DNA of 36,240 nucleotides from Roseobacter sp. (lineage in GTDB: Bacteria > Pseudomonadota > Alphaproteobacteria > Rhodobacterales > Rhodobacteraceae). This document shows, piece by piece, positions 33,987-36,240 of this stretch. Each line of letters begins with the position of its first letter. Position 1 is the first letter of the stretch. The stretch lies in contig JAGXGZ010000039.1 in the NCBI GenBank assembly GCA_024636495.1, forward strand, positions 1 through 36,240. The letters run 5' to 3'. A model generated the notes under the pieces. It was not told the origin of the DNA and made no database searches. It saw only the letters and a list, made by a program, of their open reading frames with translations. A program made the translations under genes and the position numbers.

Positions 33987-34533
33987 GCTTTTCGCAGCAA
34001 CCCTTGCCACAGCCTTAATGGGCAACGCGGCATTGGCCAGTGGGCTTGCGATTACAGTCGATGGCGAAGCCAAGGGCGTGATCAAGATCGACCTGCTTGA
34101 AGACGTGGCCCCACAGCATGTTGCCCGCATCAAGGCGTTGGCCGAATCGGGTGCCTATGATGGCGTCGTCTTTCACCGCGTGATCGACGGTTTCATGGCG
34201 CAGACAGGCGATGTGGAATTCGGCAAGGCCGGTGGTGACACGCAGCGCGCCGGGATGGGCGGTTCGGATATGGACGACCTCCCAGCCGAATTCTCGGACC
34301 TGCCGTTTGACCGCGGCGTCGTGGGAATGGCGCGCAGCCAAAGCCCGGATTCGGCCAATTCGCAGTTCTTCATCATGTTCGATGAAGGGTATTTCCTGAA
34401 CGGGCAATACACAGTTGTGGGCAAGGTCACCGAAGGTCTCGACGTGCTTGACGCGATCAAGCGGGGCACCGGCGGCAATGGTGCGGTCGACGGTACGCCT
34501 GACAAAATGGCCACCGTTACCGTTACTGAATAA
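33979..34533 (+). CDS. ppiA: Exported peptidyl-prolyl isomerase (cyclophilin)
   Basis: A 184-residue cyclophilin with an N-terminal signal peptide (RKLFAATLATALMGNAALAS) and the same cyclophilin core: FHRVIDGFMAQTGDV and SQSPDSANSQFFIMF. It should help fold periplasmic proteins. The ATG at 33979 lies within the last codons of ppiB; TTG 33970 is in frame but less likely. The close similarity to ppiB suggests a tandem duplication that separated into cytoplasmic and exported forms. Confidence 0.95.
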   Translation: MRKLFAATLATALMGNAALASGLAITVDGEAKGVIKIDLLEDVAPQHVARIKALAESGAYDGVVFHRVIDGFMAQTGDVEFGKAGGDTQRAGMGGSDMDDLPAEFSDLPFDRGVVGMARSQSPDSANSQFFIMFDEGYFLNGQYTVVGKVTEGLDVLDAIKRGTGGNGAVDGTPDKMATVTVTE

Positions 34534-34548
34534 TATCACCTTTACGTG

Positions 34549-34573
34549 GGGCGGGCTGACAAGCCCGCCCTTT
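34549..34573 (+). terminator. Terminator-like hairpin after ppiA
   Basis: The perfect 9-bp stem GGGCGGGCT / AGCCCGCCC has a GACA loop and is followed only by TTT. The short T-run makes it a moderate candidate. Confidence 0.6.
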
Positions 34574-34592
34574 GTCGTGTTTAATCCCGACC

Positions 34593-35564
34593 ATGATCAA
34601 ACATATTCTTGTCGTCGCAGCAGTGCTGCTGGCCCCGACCGCAGGCCTCGCAGATCCAAACTTTTGGAAGAATGAATGGCCGCAAACTGATTTTTCTAAA
34701 ACCTCTGTCGACAGCTGGGTCGAAATCATGTCCGGCGGTCCGGGCAAAGATGGTATTCCAGCACTCGACGCACCCACTTTTGTCGTCGCCGAAAGTGTGA
34801 CACAGATCGCCCCGCGCGAGCCCGTTATCACCGTCGAGATCGACGGCGAACACCCGCGGGCCTATCCGATCCGCTATTTGACATGGCACGAGATCGTGAA
34901 CGATCAGATCGGCGACATGCCCGTCGCCGTAACCTTCTGCCCGCTGTGCAATTCCGCGCTGACCTTTGATCGCCGAGTTGCAGGGCAAACGCTGCGCTTT
35001 GGCGTCACCGGCAAATTGCGCAATTCCGATATGATCATGTACGACGCCCAAACCCAAAGCTGGTGGCAACAAGCTCAAGGCCTTGGGATCGTCGGCGCGC
35101 TGACCGGGGCCGAGCTGGAGCTGATCCCCAGTTGGATGGAAAGCTGGGCCGAGTTTACCGCCCGAAACCCGCAAGGGCTGGTGATGGCAGAACCTGCGTT
35201 CAACCGCGCCTACGGGCGCAATCCCTACCGTGGCTACGATTCCCTGACCCGTCCGTTTCTGTACAGCGGCGACCCGCCCCCCCACAGTATTGACGCGCTT
35301 TCGAGGGTCGTGCGGGTAGGGGATCGCGCGTGGCCAATGCAGCGGCTGGCCGATGCCGCCCAGATCAAAGAGGCAGGCCTCACGATCAGTTGGCAAGCTG
35401 GACAGGCGTCAGCCTTGGACAGCGATGCCATCGGTCAAGGCCGCGATGTCGGCAGCATCCGGGTGCGTGACGCGCAAGGCCGTGATCTGCCCCATGACGT
35501 CATGTTTGCCTTTGCGTTTCATGCGTTCTGGCCTGATGGATTGTGGATGCTGGCACCCCAGTAG
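34593..35564 (+). CDS. Exported DUF3179 domain protein
   Basis: A 323-residue protein with a signal peptide ending around residue 20 (APTAGLA). DUF3179 features follow: KTSVDSWVEIMSGGPGKDGIPALDAP, AYPIRYLTWHEIVND, the cysteine motif FCPLCNSALTFDR (C116, C119) and GVTGKLRNSDMIMYDAQTQSWWQQ. The function is unknown; the CxxC suggests metal binding, which I cannot confirm. The ATG at 34593 gives a clean signal peptide, although no ribosome site is clear. It converges on the bactofilin gene. Confidence 0.9.
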   Translation: MIKHILVVAAVLLAPTAGLADPNFWKNEWPQTDFSKTSVDSWVEIMSGGPGKDGIPALDAPTFVVAESVTQIAPREPVITVEIDGEHPRAYPIRYLTWHEIVNDQIGDMPVAVTFCPLCNSALTFDRRVAGQTLRFGVTGKLRNSDMIMYDAQTQSWWQQAQGLGIVGALTGAELELIPSWMESWAEFTARNPQGLVMAEPAFNRAYGRNPYRGYDSLTRPFLYSGDPPPHSIDALSRVVRVGDRAWPMQRLADAAQIKEAGLTISWQAGQASALDSDAIGQGRDVGSIRVRDAQGRDLPHDVMFAFAFHAFWPDGLWMLAPQ

Positions 35565-35572
35565 CGCAAACG

Positions 35573-35605
35573 AAAACAGGCGCCGCAGTTCCTTGCGACG
35601 CCTGT
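35573..35605 (-). terminator. Terminator of the M23-bactofilin operon
   Basis: The stem ACAGGCG / CGCCTGT (35576-35582 with 35599-35605) has an inner CGCA / TGCG pairing and is followed on the minus strand by TTTTCGTTTG. It lies 22 bases after the bactofilin stop. Confidence 0.78.
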
Positions 35606-35627
35606 CCGAAATGTCTGGCCTAAGCGC

Positions 35628-36131
35628 TTAGGAAGCCGGGTTCGGCTTTTGCGCAGGGGCGGATTTTGAACCTGGGTTAAGCGGATCGTCCTGACGCTGC
35701 ACCGATCCTTCGAAATGCGCGCCGCTTTCAATCGCGATGGTCTTGTGGATGATATCACCTTCGACCCGTGCAGTAGATGTCAGACGCACCTTAAGGCCAC
35801 GCACGCGGCCCACAATACGACCATTGATCACAACATCATCAGCAATCACTTCGCCTTTGATCGTCGCTGTTTCGCCGATCGTCAGCAAATGCGCGCGAAT
35901 GTCGCCTTCAACAGTGCCTTCAACCTGAATGTCGCCGGTTGTCTTCATGTTGCCTGTCACGTGCAGGTCCGAAGACAGAATCGACGCAGGCGGTTTTGCC
36001 TTGGGGGCACTCGCCTTGAATTCGCTTGGCTTTGGCGCAGCAGGTGCAGCAGCCGAAGACGCAGAAGCAGCGCTTGACGAGGATGCGTCTGGCTTGGGTG
36101 CGGGGTCGTTGATTTTGCTTTTAGAAAACAT
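35628..36131 (-). CDS. Bactofilin, polymer-forming cytoskeletal protein
   Basis: A 167-residue protein. A low-complexity Ser/Ala/Pro-rich N-terminal tail (about 1-48) precedes the bactofilin beta-helix (about 50-146: SSDLHVTGNMKTTGDIQVEGTVEGDIRAHLLTIGETATIKGEVIADDVVINGRIVGRV). A short Pro-rich tail closes it. Bactofilins polymerise without nucleotides and position cell-wall enzymes. The start overlaps the stop of an M23 peptidase by 11 bases, an arrangement seen for bactofilins in many bacteria. Its stop codon lies inside a 14-bp palindrome (35619-35632). Confidence 0.95.
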   Translation of the reverse strand: MFSKSKINDPAPKPDASSSSAASASSAAAPAAPKPSEFKASAPKAKPPASILSSDLHVTGNMKTTGDIQVEGTVEGDIRAHLLTIGETATIKGEVIADDVVINGRIVGRVRGLKVRLTSTARVEGDIIHKTIAIESGAHFEGSVQRQDDPLNPGSKSAPAQKPNPAS

Positions 36132-36240
36132 CGTTTGCAGCCTTGATAAAGATCATGGGATTTACAGCCTTGCCACCAATACGAACTTCATAGTGAAGGT
36201 GAACACCGGTTACCCGTCCTGAGGCTCCCATATCACCTAT
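36121..36240 (-). CDS. M23 family metallopeptidase, C-terminal part
   Basis: The last 39 codons of a gene that runs off the window. The translation contains GASGRVTGVHLHYEVRIGG, with the HLHYE motif that supplies a zinc ligand and catalytic residue in LytM/M23 endopeptidases, and ends VNPMIFIKAANDVF. It overlaps the bactofilin start by 11 bases, so the two are translationally coupled. The enzyme should cut peptidoglycan peptide bridges, perhaps scaffolded by the bactofilin. Confidence 0.9.
   Translation of the reverse strand: MGDMGASGRVTGVHLHYEVRIGGKAVNPMIFIKAANDVF

Overview
The window is a stretch of chromosome from an alphaproteobacterium of the Rhodobacterales, most likely the marine Roseobacter group. 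The evidence is a complete Rhodobacter-type gene transfer agent (GTA) cluster, alphaproteobacterial housekeeping proteins (an L9 with an acidic tail, an E1-beta carrying its own lipoyl domain, a lone FtsB-like protein, a bactofilin paired with an M23 peptidase) and moderately high GC. I cannot name the genus from sequence alone. I saw no tRNA, rRNA, CRISPR array, IS element or integrase.

Layout. 1-4127: trigger factor (tig), then on the minus strand an alternative oxidase, a small lytic-transglycosylase lipoprotein and the ribosomal operon rpsF-rpsR-rplI. 4417-6899: a hypothetical membrane protein, a periplasmic YceI protein and, convergent to it, a cytochrome b561-YceI fusion. 7043-12415: a plus-strand fatty-acid block, fabD-fabG-acpP-(GNAT acetyltransferase)-fabF, with mltG overlapping fabF.

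12416-26745: the GTA structural cluster in the canonical order: small and large terminase, portal, gp3.5, prohead protease, major capsid, connector/closure and tail-completion proteins, major tail protein, gp10 and gp10.1, short tape measure, distal tail, hub, NlpC/P60 peptidase and the very large tail-tip protein gp15. Most neighbours overlap by 1-4 bases, which suggests translational coupling. The upstream 212 bases hold a 7-bp inverted repeat spanning a CtrA-like TTAACCAT motif, a sigma70-like promoter, and an intrinsic-terminator-like hairpin with a T-run lying between the promoter and the first gene. All GTA genes look intact except gp15, which a single in-frame TAA at 24778-24780 splits. 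The two halves share one frame and are otherwise undamaged. The TAA stands where I expect a Glu in a W-F-T-E motif, the position of the nucleophile in clan GH-A-like TIM barrels. If real, the particle would lack half of its tail tip.

26797-36240: cysE (serine acetyltransferase) with its own promoter and terminator; then on the minus strand pgk, an FtsB-like protein and the pyruvate dehydrogenase operon pdhA-pdhB-pdhC (E1-alpha, E1-beta with lipoyl domain, E2), with a 20-bp palindrome just upstream of pdhA. Next on the plus strand come two overlapping cyclophilins (cytoplasmic, then exported) and a DUF3179 protein. Last is a minus-strand bactofilin whose start overlaps the end of an M23 peptidase running off the window.

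The most unusual points are the gp15 nonsense codon at a likely catalytic residue, the possible attenuator and leaderless start at the head of the GTA operon, a 68-bp almost identical DNA tract shared by the lipoyl domains of pdhB and pdhC, and a tandem palindrome of REP-like type at 2191-2234.
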